Numbered from the stretch's first letter, positions 1 to 6,461 are shown. The stretch is 9,411 nucleotides of DNA from DATJUF01 sp035502655 (GCA_035502655.1 DATJUF010000105.1:1-9411); one strand, 5' to 3'. Made by a program: numbers and translations. The notes: generated from the letters alone by a model not told the origin.

Positions 1-345
1 GCAGATTTCATTTGCTAGGCCGAACATCAGGGCGCGATCCTTGAGATTCGCAGGGATTAGCGGCGGATTCGGCTCCAGCCGCTCGGCGAGATAAAGCTGA
101 TCGCTCCAGATGCTGCGCGGGCGTTCGTCATTATAAGCAAAGACCGGAGCGGTGGTTTGTGCCGACCATCGCTGAAGCGGCAGATTGGGCCCGCCAAGCT
201 CCTGGCGGACTTTCACATAAGGAAGCTTCTTGACGTGCAGGATGCCCTTGGCGGCTTCGCTCCATGGCCCCGGAACGCCGGGGGTCAGCACGACCCGCAA
301 GCCGGACATTCCGATTGCATCGTCCACCTCGATATATTGCGCCAT
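1..345 (-). CDS. Glutathione S-transferase-like protein, N-terminal part (cut by window edge)
   Basis: The minus frame is open from an ATG at 345 down to base 1, giving 115 residues without a stop, so the 3' end lies outside the window. The start is fixed by a perfect Shine-Dalgarno AAGGAGGT five bases upstream. The protein resembles the thioredoxin-fold N-terminal domain of GST-family proteins. GPWSEAAKGIL (residues 26-36) fits the first helix after strand 1, with Ser29 near the usual active-site position. TTAPVFAYNDERP (64-76) carries the likely cis-proline (Pro67) before strand 3. LYLAERLEP (84-92) fits the helix that ends the domain, and RALMFGLANEIC (104-115) looks like the start of the all-alpha C-terminal domain. 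There is no signal peptide, so it should be cytoplasmic. The substrate cannot be told from this fragment, and glutathione use is assumed from the family only. It lies 258 bp downstream of the DUF3443 gene on the same strand and has its own strong ribosome site, so it may be a separate transcription unit. Confidence 0.8.
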   Translation of the reverse strand, partial: MAQYIEVDDAIGMSGLRVVLTPGVPGPWSEAAKGILHVKKLPYVKVRQELGGPNLPLQRWSAQTTAPVFAYNDERPRSIWSDQLYLAERLEPNPPLIPANLKDRALMFGLANEIC

Positions 346-350
346 ACGAC

Positions 351-358
351 ACCTCCTT
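351..358 (-). promoter_or_regulatory. Strong Shine-Dalgarno of the GST-like gene
   Basis: Read on the minus strand this is AAGGAGGT, a full match to the anti-Shine-Dalgarno, five bases before the ATG at 345. It decides the start of the GST-like gene and is the strongest ribosome site in the window. Confidence 0.85.
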
Positions 359-603
359 CATAAGCGCTGCGGTGGCGCGCAGGCTTGCAGAGAATCATTC
401 GCCCGCTTATAGCGCTGCTAGCCGGTGATTGGCGCAGCGATCGGACCGAATGTCTTGAAGCGAAGTATTACTGGATCAGGCGGGCTACTGCCAGCCGCTT
501 ACGTCGCGGCGAAGCTCGGAGCGCATGGCGGCGGCGAACCCATGACTGCCGCCTGAGTGTCATAGGTTTGAGCAGTTGACGATTTGCCGAACTAAATTCA
601 GCT
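359..603. other. Intergenic region between the DUF3443 gene and the GST-like gene
   Basis: No gene is supported here. Short open frames on the plus strand lack ribosome sites and protein resemblance. The only dyad noticed is a GGCGGC/GCCGCC pair (about 530-535 and 548-553), which has no T-run on either side, so it is not called a terminator. The promoter of the GST-like gene should lie here if that gene is transcribed independently, but no convincing -35/-10 pair was seen. Confidence 0.5.
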
Positions 604-3429
604 TTAATACGCGAAAAAAGGACCTTTATAGGATGCTGAGTTAATCAGCGCTGAAGAGATTCCCACGTAGACAGTACGGCCATAAAAAAACGGCAATCCC
701 CAATCGAATAACGCCGGCGTCCCAAACGGACCGCCAAGTTCTGGCTGGGCGTAAAAACCATTCTGGATGAGATTCTCAGCGTTCCCGATCGTGAAATTGA
801 CGATCGGACTCACCGGAGTTCCCGTGGAACCCTCGTTGGTCGCGCTCAGCGCCACAGATGACGCTGGGCAGTACCAGGGACCATTCGGGGGGATACCGCT
901 GGAGCATTGTTGAAGGCTTGAGTCATTGAATGCGAAACCGTTAGTTCCGCTGTCAATATAGCCCTCACTCAAGGTGCCGAACTTCGTCAAGATGGAGCCA
1001 GCATAAGTGTTATTAATGCCCCCTCCGTAAACTTGCACACCGGCAGCAGGACTATTGTTGGATTCAGTGCCGATGCCAAAGGTCAGATTGCCATAGTCAG
1101 CCGCCTGGCCGGCGCCTGGAACGGAGTTCATGGCTAAGCCGATTCCGTTATAGTCAGTCGAGGTTTCATCGTAGACTGCGTTCTGAATATCAATCGCTGG
1201 ATTTGGGATAACCTGCGGAGGTGTGGTTCCGCTGGGGAGTGCCGAACAAGTGCTGCCGCTGCATGAGTAATATTCGTTTGCCGCGAGGTCATTTGGGATA
1301 GGGCCAATACCCAGGATGCCGTTGAAGCCAGCGGCCGCGGCTGACGGCGATGAAATAGGTGCCAGCGCCCCGCTCTGGTTGCAGGAAGACGGGATCGACG
1401 GGAAGGTCCCCGGTGCATCACTATCGTTGATGATTTGGAATGGCGCGCTCTTCGCGACCTCACCGCCCATATAGATATCTGCGTCCGCTACCGCTCCCCA
1501 GGCGACGCTTGCGACGAAAGAAAAGCACTCGCCCAACTGTCCGCCCGAGGCAGTGGCCAGCGGGGTAAAGCCCGCGACCGAGGATTCGGGGAACTGGAGC
1601 TTGGAGGCAAACAGCCGCAAACCACTCGAACCGGTATCGACGAGAACACCATCAACCACCCGGCACTGGCTCGTGCCGGGGACACACACTTTAACCGACG
1701 TGTAGGCAACATTCGGCGAGACACTCTGGGCCGCAGCCGTAGATGTCGCAATACCCGGCCCCGCTCCCACTGGCAGTACGTCATAGGCACTCTGAGCAAC
1801 TATTGCCGTGCTACCCGTCCCCGTAAAACCGCTGGATGGAAGCGTTCCGCCCGCACTGAATTGGCCGGTGCTGTAATCGAACATCGCAACCGTTGACGAG
1901 GTGCCGCCTGCGATAATCACGCGTCCGTCAGGCATCAGCGTAGCAGCTTGGCCCGAGGCAGCATTCGGCAGCGTACCCGCGACCGGTGTCCAGTTATAAC
2001 TGTTCGGATTTAAAGTCTCCGCCGTGTTGAGCGAATTACCATCGCTGTCGATGCCGCCGGCGACCAGCACCTCGCCGTCGGCGAGCCTGGTCACGGCGTC
2101 GGCATAACGCGGGGTGTTTTCAGTTCCGGCTGTCTGCCAGAAATTGGTGGACGTGACATAGCGCACCGGATTCGGGATCGAGATCGGCGTAGAAGTCGTG
2201 CCTTGTCCGCCTACCAGCAGCACGGAGCCGTCGTCGAGCAGCACCGCTGCATGATTGAAACGCTGAACACTTGTCGGAGAAGCTGGATCAGGATCGGCGC
2301 TCCAGCTACCTCCTGACTCGCCACTAGCCGGAGGAGTGAAGAACTCGTAATCCTGCGCAAGACTGTACCCTCCCGCCGATGGGTCGCCGGTCAGTCCTCC
2401 CGTGATGAGTACCGTCCCGTCAGGCATCAGGGTGGCGGCATGGGCCAGCCGTGCTAGGCTCAGCGGCGCGACTTCTGTCCAGGTTTGTGACGGCGGGTCG
2501 TATATCTCTGCCGAGGCCAGGGTCGTTGCACTTCCGCTGCTCGGTAGATTGCTGAGGTTCACCCAGCCCGTCGAGCCGCCCACTGCGAGCACCTGCCCGT
2601 TGTTGAGCAGGGTCAGCGTGAATTGGGTTCGCGCCTGGTTCATCGAGGCGGTGGGCGAGACGGTCTGTGTGGCCGGATTATAAATGTAGGCGTTGTTGTA
2701 AGCGTTGGTTCCGTCATCTCCGCCAGCGATCAGAATCTGCCCATTTGGGAGCGCTACGCTCTGGTAGTTTTCCGGCAATAGATCATTGCCTGCGCCGCCG
2801 GCGAATGAGCTCCCTGAGTTATAGGCAGTTGCGGCTACCGGATCATAAATTACCGGCGACGAGGCATAGCCGCCCAGCAAAAAGACGTCGCCTGCGGTTG
2901 TCGGCGCAACAGCCGGCGTTGGCGTCGGGCTTGCGGGCGCCGGTGTGGGCGTAGGCGTCGTGGCCGGGGTAGTCGCGGTCGGCGTTGGCGACGGAGTCGG
3001 CGCTGTGAGCGAGCCAGTTCCAGAGACGGTCACCTTAAACACCGTCTTTTCGCCGTTTACGGCCACTTTGAGCGGCTGGCTGAACTTGCCTTTCTTCGTC
3101 GGTGCGAACTGCACAACGACGGAGCAGTTCCCGGTTCCCGCCGGCAGAGTGACGCCGGTGCAACCGTCACTCGCGATCGAAAATGGCGATTTGGGATTGA
3201 TTGACACACTCGCAATCGTCGCCGGAACAAGGCCGCTGACATTAAGGACCTCTGCCGTTGCGGTACTCGTGAAGCCGGGGTGTACCAATCCCAGGTTCAG
3301 CGGACGCTGCCGAAACATCAGCTTCGCCTTTGTCGCTACGGCTGAAGCCTTCGGCGCCGACGCCATCGCGACGACACAAATAAGCATCGCCAAGCCTATG
3401 AGAGGAAGTACAGGGCGCGACCGCTTCAT
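604..3429 (-). CDS. Secreted Ig-like/Kelch propeller/DUF3443 fusion protein (941 aa), possible pepsin-fold domain
   Basis: The start at 3429 is preferred over an in-frame ATG at 3480. It gives a clean signal peptide, has GAGGAA nine bases upstream (3439-3444), and overlaps the stop of the preceding gene as ATGA. Residues 1-30 are a Sec signal peptide (MKRSRP, hydrophobic core, ASA cleavage). Cys18 is not in a lipobox, so this is not a lipoprotein. Residues about 36-139 form an ASH/choice-of-anchor-D Ig-like domain (Cys90 and Cys102; FAPTKKG; ending SGTG). Residues 142-178 are a Thr-Pro linker. Residues about 181-555 contain seven hydrophobic-Gly-Gly strands spaced like Kelch or galactose-oxidase blades. 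Residues about 573-941 match DUF3443: VCVPGTSQC, VLVDTGSSGLRLF, WGAVADADIYMGGE, FNGILGIG, YIDSGTNGF and GLPFFYGRTVYVGI. This domain has eight cysteines and the Kelch part has none, which suggests disulfides outside the cytoplasm. The two D-T/S-G motifs (Asp598, Asp826) resemble the catalytic aspartates of pepsin-type proteases. The family's function is not established to my knowledge, so protease activity is inference. Confidence 0.9.
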   Translation of the reverse strand: MKRSRPVLPLIGLAMLICVVAMASAPKASAVATKAKLMFRQRPLNLGLVHPGFTSTATAEVLNVSGLVPATIASVSINPKSPFSIASDGCTGVTLPAGTGNCSVVVQFAPTKKGKFSQPLKVAVNGEKTVFKVTVSGTGSLTAPTPSPTPTATTPATTPTPTPAPASPTPTPAVAPTTAGDVFLLGGYASSPVIYDPVAATAYNSGSSFAGGAGNDLLPENYQSVALPNGQILIAGGDDGTNAYNNAYIYNPATQTVSPTASMNQARTQFTLTLLNNGQVLAVGGSTGWVNLSNLPSSGSATTLASAEIYDPPSQTWTEVAPLSLARLAHAATLMPDGTVLITGGLTGDPSAGGYSLAQDYEFFTPPASGESGGSWSADPDPASPTSVQRFNHAAVLLDDGSVLLVGGQGTTSTPISIPNPVRYVTSTNFWQTAGTENTPRYADAVTRLADGEVLVAGGIDSDGNSLNTAETLNPNSYNWTPVAGTLPNAASGQAATLMPDGRVIIAGGTSSTVAMFDYSTGQFSAGGTLPSSGFTGTGSTAIVAQSAYDVLPVGAGPGIATSTAAAQSVSPNVAYTSVKVCVPGTSQCRVVDGVLVDTGSSGLRLFASKLQFPESSVAGFTPLATASGGQLGECFSFVASVAWGAVADADIYMGGEVAKSAPFQIINDSDAPGTFPSIPSSCNQSGALAPISSPSAAAAGFNGILGIGPIPNDLAANEYYSCSGSTCSALPSGTTPPQVIPNPAIDIQNAVYDETSTDYNGIGLAMNSVPGAGQAADYGNLTFGIGTESNNSPAAGVQVYGGGINNTYAGSILTKFGTLSEGYIDSGTNGFAFNDSSLQQCSSGIPPNGPWYCPASSVALSATNEGSTGTPVSPIVNFTIGNAENLIQNGFYAQPELGGPFGTPALFDWGLPFFYGRTVYVGISSALINSASYKGPFFAY
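1765..2889 (-). repeat. Seven Kelch-type propeller repeats inside the DUF3443 gene
   Basis: Protein residues about 181-555 contain seven diverged repeats of 40-63 residues. Each has a hydrophobic run ending in Gly-Gly: FLLGG, LIAGG, LAVGG, LITGG, LLVGG, LVAGG and IIAGG. Most are preceded by a DG or NG turn (LPNGQ, LNNGQ, MPDGT, LDDGS, LADGE, MPDGR). Several are followed by a Y-P-T-W type strand such as IYDPPSQTW. Seven units would close a seven-bladed propeller, as in galactose-oxidase-like and Kelch proteins. DNA identity between repeats is low, so this is a protein-level repeat. Confidence 0.8.
2899..3006 (-). repeat. Thr-Pro-rich linker, low-complexity coding repeat
   Basis: This stretch encodes residues 142-177, almost only Thr, Pro and Ala with runs of PTPTP. 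On the plus strand it appears as repeated GGCGTNGGCG. It joins the Ig-like domain to the propeller. Such linkers are common in secreted multi-domain bacterial proteins and the DNA repeat may vary in length between strains. Confidence 0.85.
3426..3429 (-). promoter_or_regulatory. ATGA overlap coupling the DUF2844 stop to the DUF3443 start
   Basis: On the minus strand the bases ATGA hold both the start codon of the DUF3443 gene (3429-3427) and the TGA stop of the DUF2844 gene (3428-3426). This arrangement usually reflects translational coupling in one mRNA. It also argues for the 941-residue form of the downstream protein. Confidence 0.75.
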
Positions 3430-4025
3430 TGCACGACGTTCCTCGCGTTCACTCCGGCTGGTACCAGCGCCGGAACCCATGCGCGTCCCATCACAAGGCC
3501 CATCGGACCAGCCATCTCCACCACCAGCGATGATGTGTGAATTACGGCCCGATGAAGCGGTATATGGCCAGCATTGTTTACAGCGTCGTGCCAGCGGTCA
3601 AAATATGAGCCCAGCAGGACCTGCAAATCCGGAGTACGCGGCCCTTGCCATGCGAGTCCAAAGACCTTGCCGCCGGGCGTTACGAACTCGCGAATGCGCT
3701 GGTTCGCGGCCGTGGTGAATTCGCTGTACGTGTACTTGGTGCCGCTATTGGTACGCAGAATGTAGGTCTGCACCGCCAAACTTTGGGACGCAGACTGGTC
3801 TGCTGCCGAGATACCGGCCGGCGAAGTCACGGTCCCGAGCTTCTGGGCGTCACCGGCAATCGAACCGGTACTTCCACCGAGGCTCGCATCAGCGCGGCGG
3901 GCACCCATGCCAACGGCTAGCATGGACGCAAGGCAGATACTCAGCCACGCGATCATTGTCCTGGTCATGGCGCCGGCGCCGGCCTGAAGTGGCGGCTGCC
4001 TGTATTCAAGTTCACTAGCCATCAT
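3426..4025 (-). CDS. Secreted DUF2844 domain protein
   Basis: The open frame from 4025 encodes 199 residues. An ATG at 3968 is a more natural protein start: it gives a 180-residue product whose first 28 residues form a Sec signal peptide (MTRTMIAWLSI, hydrophobic core, cleavage after ADA), and the mature protein then begins SLGG as in the family. Neither start has a good Shine-Dalgarno, so the outer boundary is given. In the 180-residue numbering the family core is EFVTPGGKVFGLAWQGP (94-110), then PDLQVLLGSYF (113-123). The C-terminal end GRAWVPALVPAGV (161-173) is also typical. There are no cysteines in the mature part and no further membrane segment, so periplasmic or extracellular location is likely. 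The function of DUF2844 is not established. The gene overlaps the DUF3443 gene by four bases, and DUF2844 and DUF3443 genes also occur side by side in other bacteria, which points to a joint role. Confidence 0.85.
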   Translation of the reverse strand: MMASELEYRQPPLQAGAGAMTRTMIAWLSICLASMLAVGMGARRADASLGGSTGSIAGDAQKLGTVTSPAGISAADQSASQSLAVQTYILRTNSGTKYTYSEFTTAANQRIREFVTPGGKVFGLAWQGPRTPDLQVLLGSYFDRWHDAVNNAGHIPLHRAVIHTSSLVVEMAGPMGLVMGRAWVPALVPAGVNARNVVQ

Positions 4026-4160
4026 TTTTCGCCCGTCGGCGCTTCTTTCACGCTATTTGGACGCACAAGATGCCGTATTTTTCACCTTACGCGTCGAATT
4101 ATCTACGATTCGAGTCTTGTGGAACAGGTCCGCACCTACAGGGACAGTCTGAAACTGATC

Positions 4161-4174
4161 GCCTCAAGCGAGGC
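4161..4174. repeat. Short hairpin GCCTC-AAGC-GAGGC
   Basis: This is a five-base-pair perfect stem with a four-base loop in the divergent intergenic region. Neither side has a T-run, so a terminator is unlikely. It may be an operator half or chance. Confidence 0.4.
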
Positions 4175-4199
4175 AATTTATCTCTTCGCACAGTTTCTT

Positions 4200-4322
4200 A
4201 TGCTTTAGCGTAGCCCAGTGTACGTTTTTGATTAACCTTCGGCAAGGCAATCTTTATGTCATTTGCGAAGCGTCAGAGGCCTCTACGTATCCCGCAAAAT
4301 TACCAGATTTGAGCTAAAGCAT
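4200..4322. repeat. 10-bp inverted repeat ATGCTTTAGC ... GCTAAAGCAT
   Basis: ATGCTTTAGC (4200-4209) and its exact reverse complement GCTAAAGCAT (4313-4322) lie about 103 bp apart in the promoter region between divergent genes. A protein binding two distant, oppositely oriented sites could loop the DNA, but one chance 10-bp match in a region this size is not very rare. A second shorter pair, CTTCGCA (4184-4190) and TGCGAAG (4264-4270), overlaps it. Confidence 0.4.
4271..4287. promoter_or_regulatory. Palindrome CGT-c-AGAGGCCTCT-ACG, possible operator
   Basis: AGAGGCCTCT (4275-4284) is a perfect 10-bp palindrome. The outer bases CGT and ACG extend it to 16 paired bases with one unpaired C. It lies about 155 bp upstream of the GH15 start, between a weak -35-like TTGCGA and -10-like ACGTAT, a common place for a dimeric regulator. 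No regulator family is recognised from it. Confidence 0.4.
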
Positions 4323-4440
4323 GCACCAGAGCGAGCGATGATGGGCTTATCGATCCCGGCCCACAACTGAAACCCTACCGTTCTCGGCTGCATTATGGTT
4401 CGCTAAGGGTAAGTTTCGAGCGAAAGTAGCCGGGGAGCCT

Positions 4441-6249
4441 ATGAGTTTGCGCATCGAAGATTATGCGATCATCGGCGACGCATGCACGGCCGCACTGGTT
4501 GGCCGCGACGCCACAATCGATTGGCTATGTGCGCCGCGCTTTGATTCCGGCGCTTGCTTCGCGGCTCTGCTTGGTTCGGCTTCTAACGGCTTCTGGCGGC
4601 TTGCGCCGTCGGGTGAGTGGAAATCGAAACGGGGCTACCGCGGAGAGACCCTGATTCTCGAAACCGATTTTACCACCGCTACCGGCAGCGCCACGGTGAT
4701 CGACTTCATGCCGATGTCTGACCGGGCTGGCCGTGTCGCCCTCGTGAGAATTGTCAAGGGCACGAGTGGAACCGTCCAAATGCGATCGGAAGCGGTTTTC
4801 CGCTTCGACTATGGGCGCACTGTTCCGTGGATCCGGCAACGGGAACACAGTTTCAATGCGATCGCAGGTCCGAACGCCGTCACCCTGCATAGTACAGTTC
4901 CCCTCCACGTTGAGAATGGCGATTTCCGGTCGGAATTTACTGTCGCGCAAGCGGCAACGGAGGTGTTTGTCGCCGAATTCTACCCGTCACATGAGCCCGA
5001 GCCTGGACCTTGTGATGGCCTCGCGACACTGTCGGCGACTGAGCGATGGTGGCAGTCCTGGGCCGCTCTTTGTAATTGGCAAGGCCCCTTGCGCGATGCC
5101 GTCGTCCGCTCTGCAATTACGCTGAAGGCGCTGACCTACCGTCCTACCGCCGGAATTGTCGCCGCCGCAACTTCGTCACTGCCGGAACGCTTCGGCGGCG
5201 CACGTAATTGGGACTATCGCTATTGCTGGCTGCGCGACTCGACGTTCACTCTCTATGCAATGCTGCTCTGCGGATATTCCGAAGAGGCGAAAGAATGGCG
5301 CGAATGGCTTTTACGGGCAATCGCCGGCCGTCCGCAGGATATGCAAATCATGTATGGCGTTGCCGGTGAGCGCGATCTGCCGGAGTTCGAATTGCCGTGG
5401 CTGGCTGGCTACGAAGATAGCAAGCCAGTCCGCATCGGTAATGCGGCCCATCAGCAATTCCAGCTCGACGTCTACGGCGAAGTCATGGATACCTTGTACG
5501 TTGCAGGCAAGTACAACGTTTCCCCTGATAATGATGTCTGGCGCATGCAGGGCCAATTGATGGATTTCATCGAATCAGCCTGGCCACATCCCGACGAAGG
5601 CATCTGGGAAATTCGCGGCGAGCGGCGCCAATTTACTCATTCTAAGGTGATGGCGTGGGTCGCCGTCGATCGCGCGCTGAAATCGATCAAGCGCTATCAG
5701 CTCCAAGGGCCGATCGCCCGCTGGACCGCGCTCCGCGAACAGATCCATCGCGAAGTATGCGCTCGTGGCTTCAATCCTGAGCGCAACAGCTTCGTTCAGC
5801 ACTATGACACCGACGCGCTCGATGCGTCTCTGCTGATGATTCCCCTGGTCGGATTCCTCCCAGCTCGCGACCCGCGCGTGCGCGGAACTGTCGACGCGAT
5901 CCAGCGCGAGCTCATGCAGGATGGCCTGGTGCAGCGCTATGCAACTGAGACTGGCGTTGACGGATTGCCTCCTGGTGAAGGGGTTTTCCTGCCTTGCAGC
6001 TTCTGGCTCGCGGACAATCTCGCAATTGCCGGCCGCCACCGCGAGGCTCGGGAATTATACGATAGGCTTCTGCAATTGCGTAATGACGTGGGCTTGCTTG
6101 CTGAGGAATATGATACTGTGGCGCACCGCTTGATGGGTAACTTTCCGCAAGCGCTGACTCACGTTTGCCTGATCAATACGGCGCACAATCTGATGAAGAG
6201 CGACGGGCCGGCTGTTCAACGCGCCGGCAATGATGCCAAGACCCCTTAG
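4441..6249 (+). CDS. GH15 family glycoside hydrolase (trehalase or glucoamylase type), 602 aa
   Basis: This enzyme should release glucose from trehalose or from alpha-glucan ends by inversion, in the cytoplasm, since there is no signal peptide. The N-terminal part has the signature shared by bacterial GH15 trehalase-like proteins: IEDYAIIGD (5-13), TAALVGRD (16-23), IDWLCAPRFDS (26-36). A beta-rich N-terminal domain runs to about residue 205, followed by the (alpha/alpha)6 barrel. NWDYRYCWLRD (256-266) is the usual substrate-binding stretch. PDEGIWEIRG (384-393) carries the probable general acid (Glu390), and LLAEEYD (552-558) the probable general base (Glu555 or Glu556). SFWLADNLA (520-528) is also conserved in the family. 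Length is normal and all motifs are intact. The best-studied actinobacterial relative acts on trehalose, while others are glucoamylases or glucodextranases, and sequence alone does not decide. The neighbouring glgX and treZ favour trehalose or malto-oligosaccharide. The start at 4441 is chosen because the family motif begins within five residues. Confidence 0.92.
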   Translation: MSLRIEDYAIIGDACTAALVGRDATIDWLCAPRFDSGACFAALLGSASNGFWRLAPSGEWKSKRGYRGETLILETDFTTATGSATVIDFMPMSDRAGRVALVRIVKGTSGTVQMRSEAVFRFDYGRTVPWIRQREHSFNAIAGPNAVTLHSTVPLHVENGDFRSEFTVAQAATEVFVAEFYPSHEPEPGPCDGLATLSATERWWQSWAALCNWQGPLRDAVVRSAITLKALTYRPTAGIVAAATSSLPERFGGARNWDYRYCWLRDSTFTLYAMLLCGYSEEAKEWREWLLRAIAGRPQDMQIMYGVAGERDLPEFELPWLAGYEDSKPVRIGNAAHQQFQLDVYGEVMDTLYVAGKYNVSPDNDVWRMQGQLMDFIESAWPHPDEGIWEIRGERRQFTHSKVMAWVAVDRALKSIKRYQLQGPIARWTALREQIHREVCARGFNPERNSFVQHYDTDALDASLLMIPLVGFLPARDPRVRGTVDAIQRELMQDGLVQRYATETGVDGLPPGEGVFLPCSFWLADNLAIAGRHREARELYDRLLQLRNDVGLLAEEYDTVAHRLMGNFPQALTHVCLINTAHNLMKSDGPAVQRAGNDAKTP

Positions 6250-6271
6250 GCCGTAAAATATACTGCGGCCT
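6248..6271 (+). terminator. Stem-loop at the GH15 stop codon, weak terminator or processing hairpin
   Basis: AGGCCGTA (6248-6255) pairs with TGCGGCCT (6264-6271), eight base pairs including one G-U, around an eight-base A/T-rich loop. Its first bases lie inside the TAG stop codon of the GH15 gene. Only three T residues follow (6271-6273), so full intrinsic termination is doubtful. It may lower read-through into glgX or protect the upstream mRNA end. Confidence 0.4.
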
Positions 6272-6461
6272 TTGGTGCAGCGCGCGCTGCCGGAGGAGTT
6301 GCGCTTGATCGCTGAATCGATCGCCCGCCGAAGCCAGGATCAAGCAGGAACGCGGATTACTAACAGCGATGGTATGGCTTGTGCTCAATTAAAATGACCA
6401 AACCAGCTTCGCTTGACTGGAATTAATCACGGGAATCGACCGGAGAAGAGGTTAGTTACGG
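6272..6461 (+). other. GH15-glgX intergenic region / possible glgX leader
   Basis: This gap has no supported gene. A 40-codon frame from a GTG at 6275 ends at a TGA just before 6400, but has no ribosome site. An eight-base inverted repeat, GCTTGATC (6303-6310) and GATCAAGC (6338-6345), could form a hairpin with a 27-base loop in an mRNA leader. The stretch around 6380-6430 is A/T-rich and could hold a glgX promoter, but no clear hexamers were seen. GAGG (6448-6451), ten bases before the glgX ATG, is the likely ribosome site. Confidence 0.4.

Larger units (their letters stand above)
4026..4440. promoter_or_regulatory. Divergent intergenic region with promoters for the DUF2844 operon and the GH15 gene
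   Basis: These 415 bp separate divergent genes and are visibly richer in A+T than the flanking coding sequence, so promoters in both directions are expected. No canonical sigma-70 pair is convincing. The best plus-strand candidates are TTGATT (4228-4233) with CTTTAT (4252-4257), and TTGCGA (4263-4268) with ACGTAT (4285-4290). Both are weak. The GH15 ribosome site is probably GGGGAG just before 4441, with short spacing. The region holds several dyads listed separately. No tRNA or small RNA gene could be supported. Confidence 0.5.

Noticed and set aside
530..553. GGCGGC ... GCCGCC dyad as a terminator for the DUF3443 gene
   Set aside because: The stem is only six bases with a 12-base loop, and no T-run follows on either strand.
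1435..1896. A 153-codon plus-strand open frame inside the DUF3443 gene
   Set aside because: It is Arg-rich and low in hydrophobic structure, and lies antisense to a clear coding region, so it is a shadow frame.
3340..3429. Lipoprotein signal at Cys18 of the DUF3443 protein
   Set aside because: The residue before the cysteine is Ile, which does not fit a lipobox, and an ASA signal peptidase I site follows at residue 30.
3430..3480. Longer N-terminus of the DUF3443 protein from the ATG at 3480
   Set aside because: It adds 17 charged residues before the signal peptide and lies within the DUF2844 gene. The start at 3429 has a ribosome site and the ATGA overlap.
2945..3718. A 257-codon open frame on the plus strand opposite the DUF2844/DUF3443 junction
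   Set aside because: It is antisense to two well-supported genes. Its Val-Gly-rich start is the reverse reading of the Thr-Pro linker, it has no ribosome site, and it resembles no family.
4100..4125. GATTCGAGTC resembling a tRNA T-loop
   Set aside because: The flanking bases do not form the T-arm stem, and no anticodon arm or acceptor stem could be found around it.
4228..4257. TTGATT ... CTTTAT as a sigma-70 promoter for the GH15 gene
   Set aside because: Each hexamer is a poor match to consensus, and the site lies almost 190 bp from the start codon. It is mentioned only as a weak candidate.
6275..6397. A 40-codon frame starting with GTG, reading VQRALPEELRLIAES
   Set aside because: The first part looks helix-like with G/C-rich third positions, but there is no ribosome site, no known family and the length is within chance. 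It could be a small protein only if conserved in relatives.
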